DNA from: CAZSMK01 sp964608095 | GTDB lineage: Bacteria > Sumerlaeota > Sumerlaeia > MWCT01 > JAGHBZ01 | Direction: 5' to 3' | Length of the DNA: 23,589 nt | Assembly (NCBI GenBank): GCA_964608095.1 | Contig: CAZSMK010000103.1 | Span: 1-23,589 of the forward strand | Part shown: positions 7,862-16,505 of the stretch, one piece after another | Layout: each line of letters begins with the position of its first letter | How positions within the stretch are numbered: position 1 is the stretch's first letter | Program-made: the position numbers and the translations under genes | Notes under the pieces: generated by a model | What the model was told of the DNA's origin: nothing | The model's database searches: none | Seen by the model: only the letters and a program-made list of their open reading frames with translations

Positions 7862-10336
7862 ATGCAAGAAACGTTGAGGCAACAGATAATTCCACGACCT
7901 CTCGAAGAGGAGATGAAAGATTCATATATCGATTACTCGATGAGCGTAATAGTCGGTCGTGCGTTACCGGACGTCCGCGACGGGCTCAAACCGGTTCATC
8001 GGCGAATCATCTACGCGATGCGCGAGCTGGGTCTTCACCCGAACAAGTCTTTCATGAAATGCGCTCGAATAGTCGGCGAGACCATGGGTAAATATCATCC
8101 CCATGGAGACGCCGCCATTTACGATGCACTGGTACGCATGGCTCAGGATTTCACCTGTCGTTATCCCTTGATCGACGGGCAGGGCAATTTCGGCTCCATT
8201 GACGGCGACCCCCCTGCTGCGTACCGGTATACCGAGGCACGACTCGGAAAATTAGCCGAGGCGATGCTTACAGATATCGAGAAGAACACCATAGATTTTC
8301 GCCCCAACTACGACGGTAAGAATCTTGAACCTGTCGTTCTCCCTTCGGCGGTACCCAATCTTTTAATAAACGGCTCATCTGGCATCGCTGTCGGCATGGC
8401 AACTAATATACCACCTCATAACCTGAGAGAGATAATCGATGGTCTCATCGCTTATATTCATAATCCGGACATCACTGTTGAAGAATTGATGAAACATATA
8501 CCAGGTCCGGATTTTCCCACCGGCGGCTTTATCACGGGAAGAGACGAGATTCGCAAAGCGTATAAGACCGGACGTGGACGAATCGTAATACGCTCGCGTA
8601 TTCTTACCGAACAGCTCAAAGGCGGAAAAGAAGCCATCGTAATTACCGAGATACCTTTTCTCATCAACAAGACCAGGATCGTGGAAGAGATCGCCGGTCT
8701 GGTACAAAGCAAAAAGGTAACGGGGGTTTCAGACCTTCGTGACGAGTCAGACCGTGAAGGGGTAAGAATCGTCATCGAGGTAAAACGAGGTGAACATACC
8801 CAGGTCATAATAAACCAGCTGATCAAACACACCTCGCTCGAGACTTCATATAGCCTGATTCTGTTGGCGTTAGTGGATAATCAACCCGCCTACCTTCCCC
8901 TGGCGAAGATGCTCCACTACTTCATAGAGCATCGTAAAGAGGTGGTAGTCAGGCGGACGCAATTCGACCTTGATAAGGCTGAACAACGTCTGCATATAGT
9001 AGAAGGATTAAAAAAGGCAGTCGATCAAATCGACCTGGTGATTAAACTCATTCGACAATCAAAGACGGCAGATGAGGCAAGGGAACAGCTGATGAAGCAT
9101 CTCGAATTGTCGCAAATTCAGGCACAGGCTATTCTTGATATGCGGCTGCAGCGTCTTACAGGGCTTGAAATTGAAAAACTCAATGATGAACTAAAAGAGC
9201 TGAAAAAGACCATCAAAGAACTGCAATCGATTCTCGATTCTGCGCAAAAAATATCGGACATTGTAGAGGACGAACTCTTGAAGATAAAAGAAGATTTCGG
9301 CGATGCACGACGAACGGAAATTATAGCCGCCGACAAAGAGATGACCATTGAAGACCTGATCGCAGAAGAGAACGTGGTCATAACCGTAACCCATAGCGGT
9401 TACATCAAGCGAACCCCGACTACTCTTTACCGCCGCCAGGGACGCGGTGGAAAAGGACTTCGAGGAATGGAAACAAAAGCGGAAGACTGGGTAGAACATC
9501 TCTTCGTGGGAACGACTCACAATTATATCATGTTCTTCACCAACAAAGGGCGTGCGCATTGGTTGAAGGTGTACGAACTTCCCCAGGGAGGAAGGACCGC
9601 CAAAGGAAGACCGATAGTCAATCTACTTCAATTAGAAGACGGCGAGACGATACAGGCGATGATCCCTGTCGCACGTTTCAATGAAAAGCATTTTCTCGTT
9701 TTCGGGACAAAGAACGGTTACGTGGTGAGGAACTCTCTTAACCTCTATAGTAATCCCCGACGTACCGGCATCAAAGCAATAGAAATTCAGGACAATGATG
9801 AACTTATCGCGGTCAAGCTGTCCCAGGGTAAAAATGATGTGTTCCTTGCCACACGAAAAGGACAGGCAATCCGATTTCATGAATCGGAGATTCGCTCAAT
9901 GGGACGCGGGGTAAAAGGCGTCATCGGAATCAGAATGATGCCCGACGATGAAGTCGTGGGTATCGAAGTCTGCCGTTCTAACTCAACCATTCTCACGGTA
10001 TGCGAAAAGGGATATGGAAAACGCACGAGCATCAACGATTACCGGTTAACTCACCGTGGGGGTAAAGGCGTCATCAATATCAAAGCAAGCGAGCGAAACG
10101 GTGATGTGATCAGCGTTAAGGAGGTCATTGACTCGGACGAATTAATCCTTATCTCTCAAAAGGGTAAAATCATCCGAATTCCTGCGGCGGAAATAAGAGT
10201 GATAAGCAGAAACACGCGCGGGGTACGGCTCATTCACATGGACGGCGATGATTTACTGACCGGTCTTGCTCGTCTCGCAGAAAAGGAAGATATGGACGGC
10301 GAACTGCCTCTGGAAACTCCACCGCAATCCGACTAA
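7862..10336 (+). CDS. gyrA: DNA gyrase subunit A
   Basis: This is the breakage-reunion subunit of DNA gyrase, which with GyrB introduces negative supercoils. The N-terminal winged-helix/tower region begins with the family stretch SYIDYSMSVIVGRALPDVRDGLKPVHRR. The catalytic tyrosine is Y123 in YRYTEARLG. A coiled-coil arm (about 365-490) follows. The C-terminal beta-pinwheel starts with the GyrA box QGRGGKG (526-532), which distinguishes gyrase from topoisomerase IV. At 824 residues it is a normal length. A strong RBS, AAGGAG at 7850-7855, lies 6 nt before ATG. In the quinolone-resistance region the sequence is HPHGDAAIYD, so the residue matching E. coli Ser83 is Ala84, while the Asp87 equivalent (D88) is kept. 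gyrB is not in the window. Confidence 0.98.
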   Translation: MQETLRQQIIPRPLEEEMKDSYIDYSMSVIVGRALPDVRDGLKPVHRRIIYAMRELGLHPNKSFMKCARIVGETMGKYHPHGDAAIYDALVRMAQDFTCRYPLIDGQGNFGSIDGDPPAAYRYTEARLGKLAEAMLTDIEKNTIDFRPNYDGKNLEPVVLPSAVPNLLINGSSGIAVGMATNIPPHNLREIIDGLIAYIHNPDITVEELMKHIPGPDFPTGGFITGRDEIRKAYKTGRGRIVIRSRILTEQLKGGKEAIVITEIPFLINKTRIVEEIAGLVQSKKVTGVSDLRDESDREGVRIVIEVKRGEHTQVIINQLIKHTSLETSYSLILLALVDNQPAYLPLAKMLHYFIEHRKEVVVRRTQFDLDKAEQRLHIVEGLKKAVDQIDLVIKLIRQSKTADEAREQLMKHLELSQIQAQAILDMRLQRLTGLEIEKLNDELKELKKTIKELQSILDSAQKISDIVEDELLKIKEDFGDARRTEIIAADKEMTIEDLIAEENVVITVTHSGYIKRTPTTLYRRQGRGGKGLRGMETKAEDWVEHLFVGTTHNYIMFFTNKGRAHWLKVYELPQGGRTAKGRPIVNLLQLEDGETIQAMIPVARFNEKHFLVFGTKNGYVVRNSLNLYSNPRRTGIKAIEIQDNDELIAVKLSQGKNDVFLATRKGQAIRFHESEIRSMGRGVKGVIGIRMMPDDEVVGIEVCRSNSTILTVCEKGYGKRTSINDYRLTHRGGKGVINIKASERNGDVISVKEVIDSDELILISQKGKIIRIPAAEIRVISRNTRGVRLIHMDGDDLLTGLARLAEKEDMDGELPLETPPQSD

Positions 10337-10460
10337 GAATTCCTGATATTCATGCTTTTTACCTGAACATCCGGGGTTAAACCATTTTTCGCCACGACGC
10401 ATAAAGGGAATCCTGCTTATACTACTTTGGGCTTGAGCTCTGGATTCTTAGAAGGTTAAG

Positions 10461-10466
10461 TATAAT
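10461..10466 (+). promoter_or_regulatory. Candidate -10 element for the sodium symporter gene
   Basis: A perfect TATAAT lies 34 bp before the symporter ATG, within the 163-bp gap after gyrA. A TTGAGC at 10433-10438 is 22 bp away, too far for a standard spacer, so the -35 element is unclear. The remaining gap shows no terminator, tRNA or riboswitch that I can recognise. Confidence 0.35.
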
Positions 10467-10499
10467 CTATCTTTTTCTTTAGCATAAAGGGAGAGACGA

Positions 10500-12059
10500 A
10501 TGAACAATCAAAGAGATCGCTGGTCGACAAAGTTGGGAGTAATTCTTGCTGTAGCGGGAAGCGCAGTGGGTTTGGGAAACTTTTTGAGGTTTCCAGTCCA
10601 GGCGGCGCAACACGGCGGCGGCGCGTTTATGATTCCATACTTCGTTTCATTCCTGTTGCTGGGAATTCCTCTCTGCTGGGTTGAGTGGACAATGGGCAGG
10701 TACGGCGGACGCTATTCCCATGGAAGCGCTCCCGGTATATTTCAGGCGATGTGGCGCTCTCCCCTCGCAAAATATATCGGTGTCATCGGTATCTTCGGAC
10801 CACTCCTTATCTTTTTCTATTACTCTTATATAGAATCATGGACCCTCGGGTATGCTTTCTTTTCATTGAAAGGAACGCTTACCGGATTGCAGAGCGGTGA
10901 TGAACTCTCAGGGTTTCTTGACTGGTATCTCGGCGTCGCCGAAGGCTCGAGTGTCTTTACAGCATACCTCTTCTTTTTGATCACGTTTGCCGCCAACTTC
11001 GCTGTTGTCTATTTCGGCGTGAGCCGTGGAATAGAACGGGTTAACAAGATCGCGATGCCTTTACTCGCCATACTTGGTATCCTCCTGACGATCCGGGTGT
11101 TGACCCTTGGAAGCCCGGACCCTCTTAATCCTGACTATAATGTAAATAATGCACTGGGCTTCATCTGGAATCCGGACTTTTCAGCGTTGTTGAAGCCCGA
11201 GGTGTGGCTGGCCGCTGCCGGTCAGATTTTCTTCACTTTGAGTGTCGGCATCGGTGTTATCCTTACCTACGCAAGCTATCTAAAAAGGGACGATGACGTT
11301 GCCCTGAGCAGTCTTTCTGCGAGCAGCGCCAATGGATTTATGGAAGTAGTGATAGGCGCATCGGTAGTGGTCGTGGCGGCGGCGGTATTTTTTGGAAGCC
11401 AGGGCGCGCAGGCAATGGCGGAAAAGGGCGCATTCAGCCTCGGATTTATTACCATGCCCTTGATTTTTAGTAAAATCCTCGCCGGCTGGTTCTTCTGTCT
11501 CGTCTGGTTCCTCCTCCTCTTTATCGCAGGACTTACCAGCTCTATCTCCATTCTTCAGCCCGCAATCGCGTTCCTTGAAGATGAATTCAAGTTCGCACGC
11601 CGTAAATCCGTGATGCTCCTAACTGTTTTGTGCTTTCTCATGGCACAATTCAGCATTTTCGGCGTCAAGTATGGGCTGGTCGATGAACTGGACTTCTGGG
11701 GCGGGAATTTCTTTCTCGTGGTGTTCGGATTTGTAGAGGTGGTTCTTTTTGGATGGGTGTTTGGAATAGACCGCGCCTGGAAAGAACTCAATCTCGGTGC
11801 AAATATCAGGCTCCCCATCTTCTTCAAATATGTAATCAAGTACGTGACGCCACTGTTTGCAGGGATTATTCTTGGTAGTTGGATTTATGAAAACCTCCTG
11901 GATACCCTTCTTATGAAAAGCGATGCGTATGCCGGCAAAGCAGGTACCTATATCCTGATATTACGTATCGTACTCCTGCTTCTTATGATCGGCATACTGT
12001 ATTTGATTCACATCGCATGGAAGTTATACAAAAGAGATTACACGTCAGAAGGCGGATAG
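10500..12059 (+). CDS. Neurotransmitter:sodium symporter (NSS) family transporter
   Basis: This is a 519-residue, roughly 12-span Na+-coupled symporter of the NSS/LeuT fold. The signature of transmembrane segment 1 is clear: AGSAVGLGNFLRFP, with the unwound substrate/Na+-binding part near residues 24-32. It is followed by HGGGAFMIPYF and GIPLCWVEWTMGRYGG. The segment SVGIGVILTYASYL (about 248-261) matches the transmembrane-6 region. Bacterial members import amino acids such as methionine, alanine, tryptophan or tyrosine, and the substrate cannot be read from the sequence. RBS GGGAGAG lies just upstream. A small single-span gene begins 5 nt after the stop, as in MetP/MetS-like pairs, so the two probably form one transport unit. 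Confidence 0.95.
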   Translation: MNNQRDRWSTKLGVILAVAGSAVGLGNFLRFPVQAAQHGGGAFMIPYFVSFLLLGIPLCWVEWTMGRYGGRYSHGSAPGIFQAMWRSPLAKYIGVIGIFGPLLIFFYYSYIESWTLGYAFFSLKGTLTGLQSGDELSGFLDWYLGVAEGSSVFTAYLFFLITFAANFAVVYFGVSRGIERVNKIAMPLLAILGILLTIRVLTLGSPDPLNPDYNVNNALGFIWNPDFSALLKPEVWLAAAGQIFFTLSVGIGVILTYASYLKRDDDVALSSLSASSANGFMEVVIGASVVVVAAAVFFGSQGAQAMAEKGAFSLGFITMPLIFSKILAGWFFCLVWFLLLFIAGLTSSISILQPAIAFLEDEFKFARRKSVMLLTVLCFLMAQFSIFGVKYGLVDELDFWGGNFFLVVFGFVEVVLFGWVFGIDRAWKELNLGANIRLPIFFKYVIKYVTPLFAGIILGSWIYENLLDTLLMKSDAYAGKAGTYILILRIVLLLLMIGILYLIHIAWKLYKRDYTSEGG

Positions 12060-12064
12060 AAACA

Positions 12065-12253
12065 ATGACAATACTGGGCTGGGCATTTATGATTTTTTCG
12101 TGGGGCGTGATTATCGGGTTATGTATCTTCTGCTTTAAGCGGATTTTTAAGGTTGAAAAAGAAAGCATGGTTGCTCCTATCGATATCGAGGCGGAAATCG
12201 AAGAAAAAGAAGATAAAGGCGAACAGATACATCCCGCATCAGAAAATGGATAA
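12065..12253 (+). CDS. Small single-span protein, probable NSS transporter small subunit (MetS-like)
   Basis: The product has 62 residues. One hydrophobic span (about residues 3-24, LGWAFMIFSWGVIIGLCIFCF) is followed by the basic stretch KRIFKVEK and a very acidic cytosolic tail. The ATG lies 5 nt after the symporter stop, with a GA-rich RBS (AGGCGGA) inside the end of that gene, so translation is probably coupled. In Corynebacterium, MetS is a short membrane protein needed by the NSS transporter MetP. Position, size and topology match that arrangement, but similarity in such a short protein is weak. An earlier in-frame ATG (12017) lies inside the symporter gene and is less likely. Confidence 0.7.
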   Translation: MTILGWAFMIFSWGVIIGLCIFCFKRIFKVEKESMVAPIDIEAEIEEKEDKGEQIHPASENG

Positions 12254-12323
12254 CAGACGGGGAAAAGCCGCGTGTATATTATAACCGGCAAGCGCCGTCG
12301 CGTTCACTCTTGAACTAAAGCAT

Positions 12324-13412
12324 GTGCCCGGAATGAGCCCCTCTCGGTTAATTCTTATGCATACCTCAATCAAAGGAATAGAAACCCCGACACTCATGAA
12401 CGAAATCGCGCAGTGTGGATACGAGCCATACCGTGCACGCCAGATCGCCAGGTGGGTGTATCGAGTCAAGGAGTTCAAAAGTTTTGAGGATATGACCGAC
12501 CTGCCCCTGGAACTTCGGCGCCACCTAACTGAACGCTATTTCATAGATTCACTCACAATAAAAGAAGTGAGGAAGAGCGCCGACGGGACACAAAAGATTT
12601 TATTCGGGCTCAGGGACGGTCAATGTATTGAATCGGTGCTCATGCCCGATAACAAGGAGAAGAATAGGTTTACGCTCTGCGTGTCCACCCAGGTAGGGTG
12701 CCCTCTAAAATGCGCCTTTTGCGTCACGGGAACTATAGGCTTTATACGGAATCTTAGGGCTGAAGAGATCATTGATCAGGTGTTGATTGCGCGGCGTGAG
12801 TTGGTAGGTGAAGAACAGCTCCTCCGAAATCTTGTGTTTATGGGAATGGGTGAGCCGCTTCTCAACACAGGGGAAGTTATTAAAGCGCTGAATTTTATAG
12901 TCGCGCCGCAATATTGTGGTTTCTCACCTCGCCGAGTGACGATTTCCACCGTTGGGATTCTCCCCGGATTAAAAAAACTCGCCGCAGCGAATCTTGATGT
13001 GAACCTGGCGATTTCCTTGAACGCAACCACCAATGAACTGCGAACCCGATTGATGCCTATAAATGCAAAATATCCTATTGAATCTATTCTGGCTGCGTGC
13101 ATGGAATTCCCTGTTCCAAGACGCCGCCGTATAACATTCGAGTATGTCATGCTCAAGGACGTAAACGATTCAATAAAAGAGGCACATGAGCTCGCTCGAT
13201 TGCTTTGTCCCCTACGATGTAAGATAAACCTGATTGTCTTCAACCCTTCAGATGAGATTCCCTTTGAGGGCTCGACGCCTGAGCGAATCGAGCAGTTTCG
13301 GCAGGCGCTTCTCGAAAAGAACTATACGGTTGCGATTCGCTATTCAAAGGGACGTGACATTCAGGCGGCATGCGGTCAACTCGCTGCGGAGAAACGGTCT
13401 TCTAACCCGTAG
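12324..13412 (+). CDS. rlmN: 23S rRNA (adenine2503-C2)/tRNA (adenine37-C2) methyltransferase RlmN
   Basis: This radical-SAM enzyme methylates C2 of A2503 in 23S rRNA and, in many bacteria, A37 in some tRNAs. The iron-sulfur motif CxxxCxxC is C126, C130, C133 (CPLKCAFC). The catalytic cysteine pair is present: C119 in LCVSTQVGC, and the methyl-carrying C350 in RDIQAACGQL. GMGEP (174-178) binds SAM. Total length matches RlmN. The start is uncertain: GTG 12324, ATG 12333 and ATG 12357 are in frame and none has a strong RBS. ATG 12357 (MHTSIKG) would place the N-terminal domain nearest to the usual start. Its 3' end is convergent with the O-antigen-ligase gene, only 27 bp apart. Confidence 0.96.
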   Translation: MPGMSPSRLILMHTSIKGIETPTLMNEIAQCGYEPYRARQIARWVYRVKEFKSFEDMTDLPLELRRHLTERYFIDSLTIKEVRKSADGTQKILFGLRDGQCIESVLMPDNKEKNRFTLCVSTQVGCPLKCAFCVTGTIGFIRNLRAEEIIDQVLIARRELVGEEQLLRNLVFMGMGEPLLNTGEVIKALNFIVAPQYCGFSPRRVTISTVGILPGLKKLAAANLDVNLAISLNATTNELRTRLMPINAKYPIESILAACMEFPVPRRRRITFEYVMLKDVNDSIKEAHELARLLCPLRCKINLIVFNPSDEIPFEGSTPERIEQFRQALLEKNYTVAIRYSKGRDIQAACGQLAAEKRSSNP

Positions 13413-13439
13413 TGAAGTGTTTTCTCGCGCAATGCAACG

Positions 13440-14954
13440 TTATTCCTTTAAATAGTGCGTAGTTTCCTCGGGTGTCTTTTTGAAGAGTATATGAACAAAG
13501 GCGAGGCTCAAGCCGAATAGAAACCAGATGAACATACCAGCGCCATAGCGAAATATGTAATTCGTCAGCATGTAGATAGCGGTTGCAAGGAAAAGGGCGC
13601 ATAACGAAAGCGCGATTCTGCGCTGGGTTTTCTCGAAAACACGCGTAAACACGACGATTATTAACTGGGCAAAAAGGCTGAAATAAGCACTCAGGATCGA
13701 GACCATTCCCACTACACCCGTCTCACACCCTACTTCGAGATACGTATTGTGACAATGTGAATATTGAACATCTTCTATGGTGAGATAATAAGGATTTAAC
13801 CACCTGAAGTTTTTCCACCCGTACCCGATTCCGAGGTAGGGATAATCTCGAATGATATTAGCCGCGATTTTCCATGCCATAAGGCGTGTATAGGCATTCG
13901 AGTTTTCTTGAAAGTAGGTTTTACTCTCGAAGATCGAGACGTAATGTTTCCGGACAGGCGCAGGAGTGACGAGTACCAGTACGAGCACAATCACGACACA
14001 CCAGATAAGGTTGCGCCACCGTGTAAGAATCAAGAGCAAGAAAAAAGCGGGGAAGAACGCTCCGACAGCGCCACGCGTATAGGTCAAGAACATTCCTGTG
14101 ATGGGTATTAACGCCGATGCGTTGACCCAATGCCGGCGTTTCCTATCCGCTATCGTATAGCCGGCTGCAATGGTCAGAAAAACCACGCTAAGGAGATAAT
14201 AGCCAAGCCGGTTATGATGCTCAAAAGGGTATTGGGAGCGTACCGGGACGACCTCGTGCCCAAAATATTCACGGATAAACTCATGCTCGATCAACGCATT
14301 CTTAATCGATTCACCGCCTATATAGTATAGAACATTTTCGGCTATGGCTATTACGCCCACTGTAATACCCGTGAAATACAGCACCAATAAAAACCTTTTT
14401 AAATCCTTCCGCGATTCGAGCGTGTTGAGCGCGACAAGAAATATCACGATGTAAAATCCGAGTTCATGCCTGAACATATAGAAACTGGTATCCGGACTTA
14501 TGCTGCTGAAAAAACTAAGCACCGACACCCCGATGAATCCAATAAAACCAAAGAGCGAGATGTTGAAAAGGAGACGAAAAACAGGAGGGAATTTATTGGA
14601 AAGAGAAAATCTGAGATTGTTCAGCAGAACCAGAATAAGAAAAAGAGGGAAAGCCGCATCTTTTAGGAAGAGCTCGAGATAGCCCAACCATATATCTGCA
14701 TGAATAAATCGCAGAAGAAGTGCAGCAACGAGCAGCGCCACCACAAACTGCACGGCTATCGAGCCGATGAAGCGACGGCTTCCTCGTTCGAAAAAAATCT
14801 TCAGGCAGGCGGCTATACCTACGCCGAACATTCCTGTAAGATAAAAGGCATCAGCCCTGTTGCTGAACGGAATCGTGATCAATACAAGCGCCATGAAAAG
14901 AAACGTACTCTTTCCAAGAAACCTGATGATATTTGTCCGGTTTAATGTCATCAC
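13440..14954 (-). CDS. O-antigen ligase family membrane protein (Wzy/WaaL-like)
   Basis: This is a 504-residue polytopic inner-membrane protein of the O-antigen ligase/polymerase superfamily (Wzy_C). Many hydrophobic spans surround a large periplasmic loop in the C-terminal half. That loop has the hallmark HCHNTYLEVGCETGVVGM (conserved H-x-x-Y-L-E) and an upstream GIGYGWKNF segment. An earlier short loop contains FEHHNRLGYY, another typical His-rich motif. Members either ligate O-antigen to lipid A-core or polymerise surface glycans, and sequence alone rarely separates the two. No other polysaccharide gene is nearby, so the gene is isolated, which favours a ligase or glycoprotein-type role over a Wzy cluster. 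It is divergent from the mtaB-like gene. Confidence 0.9.
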   Translation of the reverse strand: MMTLNRTNIIRFLGKSTFLFMALVLITIPFSNRADAFYLTGMFGVGIAACLKIFFERGSRRFIGSIAVQFVVALLVAALLLRFIHADIWLGYLELFLKDAAFPLFLILVLLNNLRFSLSNKFPPVFRLLFNISLFGFIGFIGVSVLSFFSSISPDTSFYMFRHELGFYIVIFLVALNTLESRKDLKRFLLVLYFTGITVGVIAIAENVLYYIGGESIKNALIEHEFIREYFGHEVVPVRSQYPFEHHNRLGYYLLSVVFLTIAAGYTIADRKRRHWVNASALIPITGMFLTYTRGAVGAFFPAFFLLLILTRWRNLIWCVVIVLVLVLVTPAPVRKHYVSIFESKTYFQENSNAYTRLMAWKIAANIIRDYPYLGIGYGWKNFRWLNPYYLTIEDVQYSHCHNTYLEVGCETGVVGMVSILSAYFSLFAQLIIVVFTRVFEKTQRRIALSLCALFLATAIYMLTNYIFRYGAGMFIWFLFGLSLAFVHILFKKTPEETTHYLKE

Positions 14955-15156
14955 CCTGACACTATCTATTGATCGGTCGTACGCTCATAACAAGGCAAGG
15001 GATACGCCGCTAACAATAATCTCAATCTTAATGCAATGATTTAATCCAGCTCAACCAAGAAGTCGAATTGAGTCGTTTCCCCCGGGGCGGAGAAATGATG
15101 ATATGCTTGAACAGTATGTATGACAGAGAGAAAATAGAAATCTCGGACATCGCAAA

Positions 15157-16449
15157 ATGAGTAAGGTGTATATAGAGACATACGGATGTGCTTTGAATCA
15201 AGCGGATAGTGAGACCATGGCGGGTATTCTGCACGCTGATGGGTTTCTCGAAGCAGACGCCCCTCCAGACGCAGATCTGGTTATTATTAATACCTGTACC
15301 GTTAAAACACGTACGTTCTTAAATTTTATTAAACGATTACGAGCCCTTCGAGAACTGGGCAAACCTCTGCTCGTGGCAGGGTGCATCCCCTCTGTCTATT
15401 CAAAAGCCCCGTTCCTTCAGGATGTCTCCTATATAACCGTTCGTGACATTGAAAGCGTTGCGGGAGTCGCCCGGAAGGTACTCAACGGAGAATTGGTGCA
15501 GGTAAGAGGAAAAACATACAACAGTAGCCGATTGTTATATCCGGTAATTCGTCTTAATCCGGTCATTGAAATAATTCCCCTTGCGCAAGGATGTACAGGA
15601 GTGTGTACCTATTGCCAAACCCGCTTGGCGCGTGGCGCGCTCCATTCTTATCCCGCCGAACATATTCTCGAGCGTATCAGAAGGGCAGTGAATGATGAAG
15701 GCGTGAAGGAAATCTGGCTCACCGCTCAGGATAACGGCGCCTATGGCCTGGACAGAGAAACGAATATCATAGAATTGCTTCGGAAAATCAGGGATGTCAA
15801 AGGCATGTTCCGCGTCCGTATAGGCATGACCAACCCGGAACACACACTTTCGATTCTTGAACATTTGCTCGATCAATATGAAGACGAACGTATGTATAAT
15901 TTCCTGCATCTTCCTTTGCAATCGGGCAGCGATAACGTGCTCAGGGCAATGAAAAGAAAATACCAGGTTCGGGACTACATGAAAATAGTTGAAAGGATAC
16001 GGACGCGATTCAAAGAATTCACCATCGCCACGGACATTATAGCGGGATTTCCCGGTGAAACCGACGATGACTTTGCACACACCCTCGATGTGTTAAAAGA
16101 GATTCAACCCGCAGTAGTAAACCGTTCACATTTCAGCCCCCGACCGTGGACACCTGCTGAACAGATGAACCAACTTCCCGTCACTGTCATTAATGAACGT
16201 TCACGACGCCTGAGCCGCCTTGTTGAACACCTTTGCGAGCAGGATAACGAGCGCTGGTTGGATTGGAAGGGCATCGTGCTGGTCGACATGCAGAAACGTC
16301 CTGACAGTATAATATCGAGAAACCCTGCGTATAAACCCATTATTCTTCCCTTTACACATGAGCGTAACCGGAAAATGGAATTGGGAACATTCGCAGAGGT
16401 CAAGGTAGTGGCTAAAACGACCTTTCACCTGATGGGTGAAGCGATCTGA
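15157..16449 (+). CDS. tRNA (t6A37-C2)-methylthiotransferase, archaeal/CDKAL1-type
   Basis: This is a radical-SAM methylthiotransferase that converts N6-threonylcarbamoyladenosine-37 of tRNA to ms2t6A. The N-terminal MTTase domain has cluster cysteines C11 (ETYGC), C47 (NTCTVK) and C76 (VAGC). The radical-SAM motif is C146, C150, C153 in QGCTGVCTYCQTRLARG. LTAQDNGAYGLD and HLPLQSGSD are family stretches, and a TRAM-like C-terminal domain follows. The wording ALNQADSE, GVCTYCQTRLARG and AQDNGAYG matches archaeal and eukaryotic CDKAL1-type proteins more than bacterial MtaB or MiaB, which is unusual in a gyrA-bearing bacterium. ATG 15157 fits the family N-terminus, though the RBS is weak. The 202-bp divergent gap upstream shows no clear promoter or RNA element. 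Confidence 0.92.
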   Translation: MSKVYIETYGCALNQADSETMAGILHADGFLEADAPPDADLVIINTCTVKTRTFLNFIKRLRALRELGKPLLVAGCIPSVYSKAPFLQDVSYITVRDIESVAGVARKVLNGELVQVRGKTYNSSRLLYPVIRLNPVIEIIPLAQGCTGVCTYCQTRLARGALHSYPAEHILERIRRAVNDEGVKEIWLTAQDNGAYGLDRETNIIELLRKIRDVKGMFRVRIGMTNPEHTLSILEHLLDQYEDERMYNFLHLPLQSGSDNVLRAMKRKYQVRDYMKIVERIRTRFKEFTIATDIIAGFPGETDDDFAHTLDVLKEIQPAVVNRSHFSPRPWTPAEQMNQLPVTVINERSRRLSRLVEHLCEQDNERWLDWKGIVLVDMQKRPDSIISRNPAYKPIILPFTHERNRKMELGTFAEVKVVAKTTFHLMGEAI

Positions 16450-16505
16450 ACGTTCACGAGATACCAATGAAGAATGAAAGGTAAACAGGAAAAGAGTTAT
16501 GCGCC

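Noticed and set aside
10337..10499. Possible riboswitch or terminator between gyrA and the symporter gene
   Set aside because: Only a 4-bp stem (GGTT/AACC) before five T residues is visible, and there is no recognisable riboswitch core. A perfect TATAAT is the only signal kept.
14955..15156. Promoter pair or small RNA in the divergent gap before the methylthiotransferase gene
   Set aside because: TTGAGT (15068) and TTGAAC (15108) lack a -10 hexamer at suitable spacing, and no stable RNA-like fold with a T-run was seen.
15535..16080. A 181-codon minus-strand frame inside the methylthiotransferase gene
   Set aside because: It is antisense to the radical-SAM core, with no RBS and no recognisable domain.
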